NCBI GenBank assembly: GCA_937919205.1 | Contig: CALFOZ010000241.1 | Span: 1-33,320 of the forward strand | Source of the DNA: an uncultured Planctomycetia bacterium | GTDB lineage: Bacteria > Planctomycetota > Phycisphaerae > Phycisphaerales > SM1A02 | Direction of reading: 5' to 3' | DNA: 33,320 nt | In this document: positions 1 through 8,997 of the stretch, piece by piece | Layout of the letters: every line of letters starts with the position of its first letter | How positions within the stretch are numbered: the stretch's first letter is position 1 | The notes under the pieces: model-generated | Database searches by the model: none | Seen by the model: the letters and a program-made list of their open reading frames with translations, nothing else | What the model was told of the DNA's origin: nothing | Translations under genes and position numbers: made by a program

Positions 1-450
1 CTCAAAATACTTGATCACCATGAAGCCAATCGCGCCCATGAACGTAAGAATTAAACAAATGATCAAACCCTTTTTACGATTGGTCTGGGCAAAGCGAACA
101 GCCAATGCCATGGTGAGGCTGGACAGAATAAGCACGCAGGTGTTGATGCCACCCATGATCGTGTCCAAGTAATGACTGGAGTAACTGAACACTTCGGGAA
201 AGCGATTGCGCAACACCGCGTACGCCACGAACAAACCACCGAAGAACAAAACTTCCGTTGCTAAGAACAACCACATGCCAAGCTTGGCGCTGTCAAATTG
301 GTGGTACGGCGTGTCAAAGTGGTGTTGCAGAAACGGGTACTTGGCGTGCTCGGCGCTTCCATGGGCGCCATCATGTGCACCGTCATGTGCGCCATCATGA
401 ACTCCTTGGCCGTCATCGGCGTGGCCAGGTTGTGTTTGAAGTGTGGTCAC
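1..450 (-). CDS. ctaE: Cytochrome c oxidase subunit III, partial (3' end beyond left edge)
   Basis: This is subunit III of a heme-copper oxidase, a membrane helix bundle that stabilises subunit I. The 150 visible residues contain the family signature AKLGMWLFLATEVLFF (residues 55-70) and continue through three predicted membrane segments to VIKYFE at the window edge. No ATG lies in frame after the ctaD stop, so I choose GTG at 450; it lies 27 bases after that stop, and no clear ribosome site precedes it. The N-terminus before the first helix is unusual: a His/Asp/Gly run made of HDGA units (residues 18-30). It is the last gene of the ACIII-caa3 operon that is visible. The family identity is secure; the start codon is inferred. 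Confidence 0.9.
   Translation of the reverse strand, partial: MTTLQTQPGHADDGQGVHDGAHDGAHDGAHGSAEHAKYPFLQHHFDTPYHQFDSAKLGMWLFLATEVLFFGGLFVAYAVLRNRFPEVFSYSSHYLDTIMGGINTCVLILSSLTMALAVRFAQTNRKKGLIICLILTFMGAIGFMVIKYFE
361..402 (-). repeat. 12-base coding repeat giving a His-rich HDGA run in subunit III
   Basis: Imperfect 12-base units related to GCGCCATCATGT on the plus strand encode three or more HDGA units at residues 17-30 of the subunit III N-terminus. The run lies before the first membrane helix. A metal-binding role is only a guess. Confidence 0.7.
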
Positions 451-477
451 AGATTTGTCTTTCGCATACGTTGTAAG

Positions 478-2190
478 TTAGTGCAAATTCTTAGTCGCCA
501 ATTGTGGATTTTTCGTTGAATCAAGGGCGGGGTCGGTAACATAGCCCTGCTCTTTTTCATCCCAGCGAATGGCTGTGAAGTCATAGCAATCACCCACGCG
601 CGGCTGGGTTGCAAAGTTATCAAACGGTGGCGGACTGGCGCATTGCCATTCCAAACTGCGACCACCCCATGGATTGGCTGGAGCAATGCGCCCGCCAAAC
701 AGACTGGCCAACAAGTAGTACGCGGTCAACAAGAAACCACAGGCCATGATGTAAGAACCAATCGTGCTGATCACGTGGTAAATCTGATACTCGGGCAGAT
801 AGTCGTAGTAACGCCGCGGCATGCCTTGGCTACCCAGGAAGAACTGCGTGAAGAAAGTCACATTGAAACCAATGAACACGGTGATGCAGGCAATACGGCC
901 GAGATTTTCGTTGTACATGCGGCCCGTCATCTTTGGCCACCAATGATGCAACCCGCCGATCATGCCGATCAGCGCGGAACCCATCATGACATAGTGGAAA
1001 TGCGCGACCACAAAATACGTGTCATGCAAATGCACATCGGTGTTGAGCGTGGCCAAATGGATACCGGTGAGCCCGCCAATGGTGAACAACACAAGGAAGG
1101 ACAGCGCGTACAACATGGGCGTATTCAACACAATGTTGCCCTTGTACAAGGTGGACATCCAATTGAACACTTTCACGGCGCTGGGAATAGCCACGCTGAA
1201 TGAAATTAAACTAAAGAGCGTGTTGAGCAGCGGGCTTTGACCGCTGGTAAACATGTGGTGGCCCCACACCAAGAAACTAAAGATGGCGATGGCGATTGAA
1301 CTGAGCGCGATGAACTTGTAGCCAAAGATGTGCCGATGCGCATGCACAGTGATCAGCTCGCTGATGATTCCCATGGCGGGAAGAATCATGATGTACACCG
1401 CGGGATGGCTGTAGAACCAGAAGAAGTGTTGATACAGAACTGGATCGCCACCCATGGATGGATCAAAGATTCCGATGTTGAACGCGCGCTCAACAATCAG
1501 CAGAAGAAGCGTGATGCCCAACACTGGCGTCGCAAGAACTTGAATAATGGCCGTGGCATAAATGGCCCACAAGAACAGCGGCATGCGGAACCACGTCATT
1601 CCAGGCGGACGCAATTTGTGCACGGTGACAATAAAGTTTAAACCAGTGAAGATGCTGGAGAAACCAAGAATGAACACGCCTGTGAGCGCGGGAATAACTC
1701 CGCCGGCTGGCGTTGTGGTTGAGTACGGCGTGTAGAAAGTCCAGCCCGTGTCAAAGCCGCCAAGCAGCAAACTGCTTACGGTGAACAGCGCGCCGAAGAG
1801 CCACAGGTAGTAGCTGAACAAATTCAGGCGCGGAAACGCAACGTCTTTGGCGCCCAACATGATGGGCATGATGAAGTTGCCAAGCGCGGCGGGAATACTG
1901 GGAATAATTACAAGGAACACCATGATGGCGCCGTGCAGTGTGAAGAAATGGTTGTAGACATCGGCGGTGACGCCTGGAATTGTTTGGCCTGGCGTGAGCA
2001 ATTCTGTGCGCACCAACAACGCGAACACGCCGCCCACAAAGAAACTGATCAACACGCTGACCATGTACATAACTCCAATGCGCTTGTGATCAAGCGTGAA
2101 GGCCCAACTCATAAAGCCACGCGTGTGCGTGAGGTAATTGTCGGGACGTGTGGCGGTGTCCAATGGTTGTGAAAGGTTGATTGTTGTCAT
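478..2190 (-). CDS. ctaD: Cytochrome c oxidase subunit I, A2-type (caa3 family)
   Basis: This is the catalytic subunit that reduces O2 and pumps protons, with a low-spin heme a and a heme a3-CuB centre. Ligands are visible: H86 in FFTLHGAIM (heme a), H262 and Y266 in [12 protein letters not shown] (CuB and the cross-linked Tyr), H311-H312 in WGHHMF (CuB), and H397/H399 in VVAHFHY (heme a3/a). The canonical D-channel Glu of HPEVY is replaced by Ala, preceded by Tyr-Ser; in the family this YS motif defines A2-type oxidases. I choose ATG at 2190 (MTTINLSQ, 570 residues), with AGAAG just upstream, over an in-frame TTG at 2223. It lies 52 bases after ctaC and 27 bases before ctaE. Confidence 0.97.
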   Translation of the reverse strand: MTTINLSQPLDTATRPDNYLTHTRGFMSWAFTLDHKRIGVMYMVSVLISFFVGGVFALLVRTELLTPGQTIPGVTADVYNHFFTLHGAIMVFLVIIPSIPAALGNFIMPIMLGAKDVAFPRLNLFSYYLWLFGALFTVSSLLLGGFDTGWTFYTPYSTTTPAGGVIPALTGVFILGFSSIFTGLNFIVTVHKLRPPGMTWFRMPLFLWAIYATAIIQVLATPVLGITLLLLIVERAFNIGIFDPSMGGDPVLYQHFFWFYSHPAVYIMILPAMGIISELITVHAHRHIFGYKFIALSSIAIAIFSFLVWGHHMFTSGQSPLLNTLFSLISFSVAIPSAVKVFNWMSTLYKGNIVLNTPMLYALSFLVLFTIGGLTGIHLATLNTDVHLHDTYFVVAHFHYVMMGSALIGMIGGLHHWWPKMTGRMYNENLGRIACITVFIGFNVTFFTQFFLGSQGMPRRYYDYLPEYQIYHVISTIGSYIMACGFLLTAYYLLASLFGGRIAPANPWGGRSLEWQCASPPPFDNFATQPRVGDCYDFTAIRWDEKEQGYVTDPALDSTKNPQLATKNLH

Positions 2191-2242
2191 ATCGCTTCTA
2201 CTTTCAGAAATACTTTTTATCAATCATCAAAAACAAATCCAA

Positions 2243-3355
2243 CTACTTCATGCTCACTTTGGGAGAGGGCGCGGCTTCCTTGAGATACTTGCCCTTGGTG
2301 TCAAACTCATCCATGTGTTTCAAGAATCCAATAATGGCGTCAATACCTTTGTCATTCAATTGGCCTTTGAAACTTGGCATGGCGTTGGCGTAGCCAGCCA
2401 CCACGTGTTCGCCAGGATTTAGAATGGACGCGCGGATGTAATCCTCTGGTGTTTGATATTGCTTGCCCGCGCCAATTTGACTTTGGTAGCTTGTTCCATC
2501 GACAAATTTGCCATCTTCGCCACCATTAACGCGCGACCACAGATTCTTCCACGACGGCCCGATGCCTTTGGTTCCGTCAAGTGAATGGCATTGCATGCAA
2601 CGCGCGTACAACTTTGGACCAGCGCGGAAATACAATTCCTCTTCTGGAATTTTGTCCAGCCACTGACTTTGCGCGGTCAACCACGCGTCAAATTCTGGTT
2701 GGGCCAACGCGTAGACCTTGCGATTCATATTGCTGTGACCCGTGCCGCAGTATTCGGAGCAGAACAAATTATGTCCAGAGCCTTCAGGCGTGACATTATC
2801 GGTTTGAAACCACAAATATGAATAGCGTCCTGGCACAAGGTCCTTCTTCACTCGGAAGTCAGGGATGTAGCAGGAGTGCAACACATCAGAACTGCGCATG
2901 GACAATTTCACGGGGCGACCCGTTGGTACATACAAGTCATCGCTCGTGGCCCCATTTGGATACTTGAAGAGCCAGCCCCACTTCTGCGCGGTGACCGCGA
3001 TCTCGTATGAATTCTTTGGCGGAGTCATGAAGTTCAAGTAATCACGGAATCCAAAGTAGAAAATGAAGATGACAATGAACAATGGAACAACAGCCCAGGT
3101 TGTTTCTAGCGGCAAGTGATGCAGAGGACCGTCGGTGCGGAATGGGCGATCCTTTTTCATGCGGTACTTCACCACCAGAATCACAAGCGCAATGACAATG
3201 CCAATAAAGAAGAAGTAGCAGACGACATTGATCCACCAAAACATCAAATCGCTGTTGACTGCGAGATTGCTGTCCTGCGGCGGAAGCCACAAAGTGCGTC
3301 CTTCGCGCGGATCGCCTGCGAGCAAGTTTGAAAAGATGGTGGTTGCAATGTTCAT
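2243..3355 (-). CDS. ctaC: Cytochrome c oxidase subunit II with fused cytochrome c (caa3-type)
   Basis: This subunit receives electrons and passes them to subunit I through CuA. The 370 residues run: an N-terminal segment, two membrane helices (about 38-62 and 86-104), a CuA cupredoxin domain with ligands H160, C199, E201, C203, H207 and M210 (CSEYCGTGHSNM), then a C-terminal cytochrome c domain with heme site CMQCH (253-257) and a likely axial Met in NAMPSFKG. The fused heme domain makes this a caa3 oxidase, so electrons may arrive without a free cytochrome c. No cleavable lipoprotein signal is evident. The ATG at 3355 lies 33 bases after the SCO gene, with no strong ribosome site. Confidence 0.96.
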   Translation of the reverse strand: MNIATTIFSNLLAGDPREGRTLWLPPQDSNLAVNSDLMFWWINVVCYFFFIGIVIALVILVVKYRMKKDRPFRTDGPLHHLPLETTWAVVPLFIVIFIFYFGFRDYLNFMTPPKNSYEIAVTAQKWGWLFKYPNGATSDDLYVPTGRPVKLSMRSSDVLHSCYIPDFRVKKDLVPGRYSYLWFQTDNVTPEGSGHNLFCSEYCGTGHSNMNRKVYALAQPEFDAWLTAQSQWLDKIPEEELYFRAGPKLYARCMQCHSLDGTKGIGPSWKNLWSRVNGGEDGKFVDGTSYQSQIGAGKQYQTPEDYIRASILNPGEHVVAGYANAMPSFKGQLNDKGIDAIIGFLKHMDEFDTKGKYLKEAAPSPKVSMK

Positions 3356-3388
3356 TGGAGGACTTGTATCTTTGGAGGGCTAATGGAT

Positions 3389-4294
3389 TCAGACCACTCC
3401 TGACACAATATTTTTTGAATTCACGTTTTTGGCGCCTGGAGCCGCCAAACGCTTGCTTCGGGCTTCATTGCGTAGCAACATCCATACCACGGTTCCAAGC
3501 GCGAGCAGAGTAACCGCCCCCGCAAGTTGCATGACGCGATAGGCCCAAATCACATAGCCGCCTTTGTTGGGATCAAATTGATGGCACCAAAAAACAAATT
3601 GATCAAATGTGGAGCCAAGCTTTCCATCACCCGCGCCGGTAAGCGCAAGACGCAAATCGGTTGGTGATTGCGCCACGCCCGGTAAATATTGCGCCAGCCG
3701 TCCGTCGCCTGTCACAACAAATACGGCCGCGGGGTGCGCGTATTCGCCGTTGTCCATTTTGCGATATGGAAATCCAACCGCGTTGGCAATACCGCGCACA
3801 CTGGCTTCGCTTCCAGTTAAGAAGCGCCACCCTTTTTCGCCACCGGCGCGCGCGTATTCCGCGGCGTAGCCCTTGCGCTTGGCGGCGGCCAATTCAAATG
3901 TTTCATCTGGGTTGATGCTGATGAACAACACATCAAATTCATCGCCCACCGACCAATCAAGTCCCTGCATGCCGCGCACCAGACCGTTAAGGGCAAGGCC
4001 GCACAACATGGGGCACTTCATGTAGCCAAGTTGAACAAGCTTGGGGCGGCCGTCAGTGAACAGTTCACCAAGCGTGATTGCTTTTCCATTTTCATCCACC
4101 AACGCGCTTTGCATTGGCAACACAACGCCGCGCTGATCCGTCACTTCTAGTCCCTCAAGTTCCTTGGGAGCGTCGGTGGTTTGTACTGGCGCCTGATACC
4201 CGTGTGGATCGAGCGGCCGTTGAGCGAAGACCGATTGCGCCAAAGCCGCCACCGCGATAAGACAAACAAGCAGTGTGGCTTGGCGCGAATTCAT
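3389..4294 (-). CDS. SCO1/SenC-family copper chaperone with C-terminal membrane anchor
   Basis: SCO proteins deliver copper to, or reduce, the CuA site of oxidase subunit II. The 301 residues begin with a signal-like helix ending near FAQ (about residue 25), followed by a thioredoxin-like fold with the copper Cys pair CPMLC (C94, C98) and the third ligand H187 in YAHPAAVFVV. An extra segment ends in a membrane helix (about 254-275), so the protein may be anchored at its C-terminus. The ATG overlaps the stop of the preceding small gene by 4 bases (ATGA), implying translational coupling. Its place directly before ctaC, whose product has the CuA site, fits the job. Confidence 0.93.
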   Translation of the reverse strand: MNSRQATLLVCLIAVAALAQSVFAQRPLDPHGYQAPVQTTDAPKELEGLEVTDQRGVVLPMQSALVDENGKAITLGELFTDGRPKLVQLGYMKCPMLCGLALNGLVRGMQGLDWSVGDEFDVLFISINPDETFELAAAKRKGYAAEYARAGGEKGWRFLTGSEASVRGIANAVGFPYRKMDNGEYAHPAAVFVVTGDGRLAQYLPGVAQSPTDLRLALTGAGDGKLGSTFDQFVFWCHQFDPNKGGYVIWAYRVMQLAGAVTLLALGTVVWMLLRNEARSKRLAAPGAKNVNSKNIVSGVV

Positions 4295-4737
4295 TGAGGC
4301 GCTCCAGGTTTCGCGGCGGGAGTTGCGGCGGGAGTTACGGTTGGTGTCGCGGTTGGTGTCGCGGTTGGTATTGCGGTTGGCTTGCTGTTGGCGGGCAATA
4401 TTTGTGGCGCGTTCTTGGCGTCTTGCATGAACATTTCCATGGCGCGATCAATTGGAATGCGCGTGAAAGTTGCGGTTGTTCCATCAGGCATGGTCCAGGT
4501 GTACTTGCTGTACACGGCCAACTCCTCGCGCTGGGTGGCGCGCAATTGCTCAAGGCTAAGCGTTGGCTGATCAATCACTTTGGCGTTCTCTTCAAATGAA
4601 TCAATCTTGAAATAGAAGGCGCTTGCCGCGACAATGATGACCACGAACGCGACAATAGTTGCCAACGACCAGAACCAGGTGCTACCTGGCTCAGGATCAT
4701 CGAGTTGCTTGAGAATGTCTGTTGGTGCGGTTGTCAT
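4291..4737 (-). CDS. Small single-pass membrane protein of the ACIII-SCO junction, function unknown
   Basis: The product has 148 residues: a short polar N-terminus, one membrane helix (about 22-42), a conserved-looking stretch YTWTMPDG followed by RIPIDRAM (93-100), and a low-complexity Pro/Thr/Ala tail (119-147). From memory, an IPI(D/E)RAM motif recurs in small membrane proteins encoded beside SCO genes in ACIII/oxidase clusters of other bacteria, but no function is assigned to it that I know of. It sits 21 bases after actF and overlaps the SCO start by 4 bases. A role as an accessory subunit or assembly factor of ACIII or of the CuA site is inference. It does not look like ActG by any motif I can name. 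Confidence 0.75.
   Translation of the reverse strand: MTTAPTDILKQLDDPEPGSTWFWSLATIVAFVVIIVAASAFYFKIDSFEENAKVIDQPTLSLEQLRATQREELAVYSKYTWTMPDGTTATFTRIPIDRAMEMFMQDAKNAPQILPANSKPTAIPTATPTATPTVTPAATPAAKPGAPQ
4297..4383 (-). repeat. 12-base tandem repeat encoding TPTA units
   Basis: Repeats of a 12-base unit (plus strand gttggtgtcgcg and variants) encode the Pro/Thr/Ala-rich tail of the small membrane protein. The copies differ at a few bases and stay in frame, consistent with replication slippage. Confidence 0.8.
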
Positions 4738-4758
4738 TTCAATGTTCCATTACAAATT

Positions 4759-6057
4759 TTACATATTTTCAAAACGCAAACTTTCAGTCAGGCGCGGGTC
4801 CTTGATGCAAAGCAAACCCATCGAACTTAATCGGCGCATGGTTGAGCCGGTGAGCATGAGCATGAATCCAATCAGCAAAACCCAATTCCATGGGCTGAGA
4901 AAATGCGCGCTTTCATTGCTGTATTGCGCCAAGATTTGCTCGTAGGTGTCGTAGGCGCCAATGTCATGCGGAATTTTGGGTTGAATCAAGTAGTACAAAT
5001 CAAACCATTGTGCGGCGACCATCCATACGCACGCAAAGAGCAACGTGCCGCGCCAACGCTTAGTCCATCGGCTGATTAAAAACAAGAATGGCAAAATGAA
5101 ATGGCCAAACAGAAGCACCACGCTGATCCAGCGCCACTCGCCAATTTGGCGCGCCAAAAACCACGCGGTTTCCTCTGGGATATTTCCATACCAAATCAAC
5201 ATGTATTGACTGAACGCGATGTAGGCCCAGAACACCACACCGAACGCGAAGAGCAGCTTGCCAATGTCTTGATAGTGCTCCGTGGTGATGATGCCCTTGA
5301 GGTAGCCAAGCGATTGCAAGCGCAAGCACACAATGCCGATGTAGGCGAAGCCGCCGGTGCAACAACCCACGAAGAAATACAAGCCAAACATGGTGCTAAA
5401 CCACGCGGGGTTCAGGCTCATAATCCAGTCAAAGGCGGCGAAGGATGTGGTGAGTCCAAACAGAATTGCGGCGGGACCCGCCCACTTCTCTAGTTTCTTT
5501 GTGTGCGCGACGGACCCGTCGCTGTCTTGCGCCACTGAGTTGCCCACAAAGAAGCGCGCTAGAACAAACCACGTCAGCACATACACCGCGGCGCGGATCA
5601 TAAAAAACTTTTCATTCAGAAACGCGGATTTCTTGGCGACCAATTCCGCCTCGGCCAAAGAAATTTCTTTCAGCGCCGCAAGATTGGCCCATGGAAAAAT
5701 AAAGTCCAACTCACCTTTCCACCAATAGAACACAAATGGCAAGAATCCAATCCAAAGCCATTGCAGATTTGCGGCGATTGCCTCGGCGGGTCGGCGCACC
5801 ACAACGCTCCACCCAGCGTGGGTGATGTGGTGCACGATCAAGAAAAACAACGCGCCCAATGAAATGGAGGTGACAAACAACCACGATTGCATCCATGTGC
5901 GCAGAAATAATCCCTGGTCCGGCGTGCGCATGCCCATGACAAACGCGATGATAAGAATCGCGAAACCAAGAATTCTTAAACCCGTACCAGGCGTTGCCAA
6001 CGCGTCGGCGCGAATATTGGCTGGCGTTAAATTTATAGCGGGCGCGCTTTCGCTCAT
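4759..6057 (-). CDS. actF: Alternative complex III subunit ActF (NrfD/PsrC-like, quinone-binding)
   Basis: This is the second NrfD-like integral membrane subunit of the quinol:cytochrome c oxidoreductase ACIII. The 432 residues are mostly membrane helices, beginning after a polar stretch of about 25 residues with GLRILGFAILIIAFVMG. The segment FFLIVHHITHAGWSVVVRR is typical of ActC/ActF proteins, and SQYMLIWYGNIPEETAWF is a recognisable family block. The C-terminus ends in a soluble tail. The ATG at 6057 overlaps the actE stop by 4 bases. In known ACIII structures ActF pairs with ActC in the membrane. The identity is secure from sequence and gene order. Confidence 0.94.
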   Translation of the reverse strand: MSESAPAINLTPANIRADALATPGTGLRILGFAILIIAFVMGMRTPDQGLFLRTWMQSWLFVTSISLGALFFLIVHHITHAGWSVVVRRPAEAIAANLQWLWIGFLPFVFYWWKGELDFIFPWANLAALKEISLAEAELVAKKSAFLNEKFFMIRAAVYVLTWFVLARFFVGNSVAQDSDGSVAHTKKLEKWAGPAAILFGLTTSFAAFDWIMSLNPAWFSTMFGLYFFVGCCTGGFAYIGIVCLRLQSLGYLKGIITTEHYQDIGKLLFAFGVVFWAYIAFSQYMLIWYGNIPEETAWFLARQIGEWRWISVVLLFGHFILPFLFLISRWTKRWRGTLLFACVWMVAAQWFDLYYLIQPKIPHDIGAYDTYEQILAQYSNESAHFLSPWNWVLLIGFMLMLTGSTMRRLSSMGLLCIKDPRLTESLRFENM

Positions 6058-6842
6058 AACTTGCCCTCAGACATTGATGTGGCCGGGTTGGATACAGAAA
6101 CATTCATTGGAGTTGGCGTCACATTGTTTGCCGCGTTGCTGATTGAAATAGTGTTGGGCGTGGAGCCGATGTTGTCGGCGACTTTGGTTCCAGCGGGAAC
6201 ATCCGAAGGTTGCGCATTTTGACTGCGTTGCAACGCCTTCACATAGGCCGCAATGGCCCAGCGATCCTCCGTTGGAATTTGACTGCCGTAGCCCGCCATG
6301 TTGCGAATGCCGTAGGTGATTGTGTTGAACAATTGTCCCATGGGTTGCACGGTGACCAATTCATCGTGCACTAGATTCTTGGCTTGCACCCACACGGTTC
6401 CATTCACGGGACCATTGGTGTTGGCCACCAATTCCATGGCGCGTTGATTCACAATTCCATTGCCGCCGCCAGAAATTCCGTGGCACACCGAGCAATAAAT
6501 ATCAAAGCGCTCTTGGCCGCGACGAAGCGTTGCAAAATCCATTTTGACTTGCGATGGAAGCACATTGGCCCATTGACCATCAATCACGCCGTCATACAAA
6601 TGCGCGTCAAGATAGGTTTCACCACGGGCCACCGCGTTGATCACTGGCGGACGCATGGTGTTGCCGTCGGCAAACATTGGATTGACGGCCTGAGTTTTAT
6701 ACTTGGACTGAAAAGCCATGTCCTGAATAATGTGGATGGGAAGATTGGAGTTGGGCGTGCTTCGAACGCGCGCGATAATTGCGGGCGGCAAGAGCAAGCA
6801 CAGCAGAAGAATCAGTCCAACAAATATAAAGATGCGTGGCAT
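6054..6842 (-). CDS. actE: Alternative complex III subunit ActE, monoheme cytochrome c
   Basis: ActE is a membrane-anchored or lipidated monoheme cytochrome c of ACIII that takes part in electron exit. The 262 residues start with a hydrophobic N-terminal segment (5-24) containing Cys15 in LLLCLLLP, which could be a lipid site although it is not a good lipobox. The heme site is CSVCH (117-121), and the likely axial Met is in RNMAGYGSQI (M182). The tail after residue 210 is Ser/Asn/Thr-rich and of low complexity. The ATG lies two bases after the actD stop, and the stop overlaps actF by 4 bases. Confidence 0.93.
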   Translation of the reverse strand: MPRIFIFVGLILLLCLLLPPAIIARVRSTPNSNLPIHIIQDMAFQSKYKTQAVNPMFADGNTMRPPVINAVARGETYLDAHLYDGVIDGQWANVLPSQVKMDFATLRRGQERFDIYCSVCHGISGGGNGIVNQRAMELVANTNGPVNGTVWVQAKNLVHDELVTVQPMGQLFNTITYGIRNMAGYGSQIPTEDRWAIAAYVKALQRSQNAQPSDVPAGTKVADNIGSTPNTISISNAANNVTPTPMNVSVSNPATSMSEGKL

Positions 6843-6844
6843 GA

Positions 6845-7462
6845 TTATGCTTCCACCATCTCGACGGCTTTGGCGCCAAGATCCTTCAGGAATTGTTCGG
6901 TGCGACTTGCGAAGAAACGCGGGTCACGTGATTCGATCACGATAAAAAATCGGTCGTCCGTGACGCGCAAGAAACGCTTGTTGGCAAGCAATGGATGATT
7001 CCAGCGCGGCAAACCGTTGAACAAGAACATGATTCCCACAGCGCTTAAGGCGGAAAGCAAGATGGTGAGTTCAAACATGACGGGAATAAACGCGGGCAAA
7101 CTGATCAGCGGCTTTCCGCTGATTAAGAATGGATATCCAGTGACCCATACCAAAGCCCAAATTGAGAAACTTGCGGCATTGGTAAAGGCTTGCAAACAAA
7201 AACCAATCATGGTTCCAGTCATGCCGGCGCCAAACACAAGCACTGGCAAAATAGTTCGTTTGATTCCCATGGCTTGATCAAGTCCGTGCACGGGAAATGG
7301 CGTGTGGCAATCCCACCAGCGAAACCCAGCCATGCGAACTTTGTCCGCGGCCGCCATGAGCGTTGCGGGATCATGAAACTCCGCCATGATTCCGTACAAA
7401 CGCTTGCGCGGAATTTGATTTCCTTGAATCACGGGCGCAGTGATTGGTGAAAGAGTTGTCAT
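6845..7462 (-). CDS. actD: Alternative complex III subunit ActD (DUF3341)
   Basis: ActD is a membrane-anchored subunit of ACIII without cofactors. The 205 residues show the DUF3341 hallmarks: [20 protein letters not shown] near the start, then [20 protein letters not shown], two membrane helices (roughly 76-97 and 117-142), and a cytoplasmic tail with [18 protein letters not shown]. The start ATG at 7462 overlaps the actC stop by 4 bases. Position between actC and actE matches the conserved ACIII order. Confidence 0.94.
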   Translation of the reverse strand: MTTLSPITAPVIQGNQIPRKRLYGIMAEFHDPATLMAAADKVRMAGFRWWDCHTPFPVHGLDQAMGIKRTILPVLVFGAGMTGTMIGFCLQAFTNAASFSIWALVWVTGYPFLISGKPLISLPAFIPVMFELTILLSALSAVGIMFLFNGLPRWNHPLLANKRFLRVTDDRFFIVIESRDPRFFASRTEQFLKDLGAKAVEMVEA

Positions 7463-8997
7463 GGCGCGGATGGTCCTCCGTCTGGACCGCTACCAGGACT
7501 TCGCAGAGCGTCGGGACTTGCGAATGATGGCTGTGCGGAGCCGCCCGCATGGCCGTGATCATCATGCGTGGCGTAACCAGACCAATGCGGATTGGCTTGT
7601 GGCATGGTTGCCTTCACTTCCGCGATCGCGATCATTGGCAAATATCGGCAGAACAAAAGGAAGAGCGTTCCAAACAATCCAAACGCGCCCAACATTGTTC
7701 CCATGTCAACCCATGTTGGCGTGAAGAAGTCCCAACTAGTGGGAAGGAAATCATTGGCAAGGCTGGTGACAATAATCACGAAGCGCTCGAACCACATTCC
7801 AATGTTCACCACAAGACACAGCGCGAACATGATTGGAATACTGGTGCGGATGCTCTTGAACCAGAACAACTGCGGCGTGATCACGTTGCAACTGACCATG
7901 ATCCAATAGGCCCACCAATATTGTCCGAAAGCGCGGTTGATGAACGCGAAGCGCTCATACACGGCGCCCGAATACCACGCGATGAAGAACTCCATGGAGT
8001 AGGCGTACCCCACCATGCATCCCGTGACCAGGATAATTTTGTTCATGTTGTCCAAGTGGCGCAGTGTGATGAGATCCTTCAAGCCGAAAAGTTGGCGCGC
8101 GGGAACCGCAAGCGTGACCACCATCGCGAAACCGCTGAAGATGGCGCCCGCGACAAAGTACGGCGGGAAGATTGTTGTGTGCCAACCTGGAACTTGGCTC
8201 ACTGCGAAATCGAAACTCACCACGGAATGCACGCTTAACACAAGTGGCGTGCTCAACGCGGCCAGCAACAAATATGCGCGCTCATAGCGATGCCAATGTC
8301 GATTGCTTCCTCTCCAACCAAGCGCGAACAATCCATATGCGAATTGTTGAATGCGTCCGGTGGCACGGTCGCGCAATGTGGCCAAGTCTGGAACCATGCC
8401 CACGAACCAAAACACAAATGAAACTGTGAAGTACGTTCCTACCGCGAACACGTCCCACAACAGCGGACTGCGGAATTGCGGCCACATTTCCATTTGATTG
8501 GGAATTGGAAATAGCCAATACGCCAACCACACGCGTCCAACGTGAATGCCTGGAAAGAGTCCGGCGCAAATAACCGCGAAGATGGTCATGGCTTCGGCGA
8601 ATCGATTGATGCCAGTGCGCCACTTTTGTCTAAACAAGAACAAGATGGCGCTGATCAAAGTTCCGGCGTGACCGATGCCAACCCAGAACACGAAGTTGGT
8701 GATGTCAAACGCCCACATGACGGGATTGTTCAAACCCCACACGCCAACACCAGTGAAGATCAGATAGTTCACGCAGAAACCCAGCAAGCCGACAAGACCC
8801 AAACTGATTGTGAACGCGGCGTACCACGCGAACGGTGGCTTCTTGGATTCCGCCACTTGGCAGACTTGGCGTGTGACTTGGCCAAAGCGATCCATGTTCA
8901 ACACAAGTGGCGCGCGTACGCCTGGATTCTCAGCGGTGTTGTCGGATTCCTGAAAACCAGGAAGCGCGGTTTGGCGATTGACGGGAAGCGAACTCAT
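7459..8997 (-). CDS. actC: Alternative complex III subunit ActC (NrfD/PsrC-like, quinol-binding)
   Basis: ActC is the large NrfD-like membrane subunit, thought to hold the quinol site next to the ActB iron-sulfur clusters. The 512 residues have about ten membrane helices between residues 58 and 470. Family blocks include [30 protein letters not shown] and [18 protein letters not shown]. The C-terminal tail is polar, with several His/Gly (DDHGHAGGS). The ATG at 8997 overlaps the actB stop by 4 bases, and the stop overlaps actD by 4 bases. Family and order make the call firm. Confidence 0.96.
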   Translation of the reverse strand: MSSLPVNRQTALPGFQESDNTAENPGVRAPLVLNMDRFGQVTRQVCQVAESKKPPFAWYAAFTISLGLVGLLGFCVNYLIFTGVGVWGLNNPVMWAFDITNFVFWVGIGHAGTLISAILFLFRQKWRTGINRFAEAMTIFAVICAGLFPGIHVGRVWLAYWLFPIPNQMEMWPQFRSPLLWDVFAVGTYFTVSFVFWFVGMVPDLATLRDRATGRIQQFAYGLFALGWRGSNRHWHRYERAYLLLAALSTPLVLSVHSVVSFDFAVSQVPGWHTTIFPPYFVAGAIFSGFAMVVTLAVPARQLFGLKDLITLRHLDNMNKIILVTGCMVGYAYSMEFFIAWYSGAVYERFAFINRAFGQYWWAYWIMVSCNVITPQLFWFKSIRTSIPIMFALCLVVNIGMWFERFVIIVTSLANDFLPTSWDFFTPTWVDMGTMLGAFGLFGTLFLLFCRYLPMIAIAEVKATMPQANPHWSGYATHDDHGHAGGSAQPSFASPDALRSPGSGPDGGPSAP

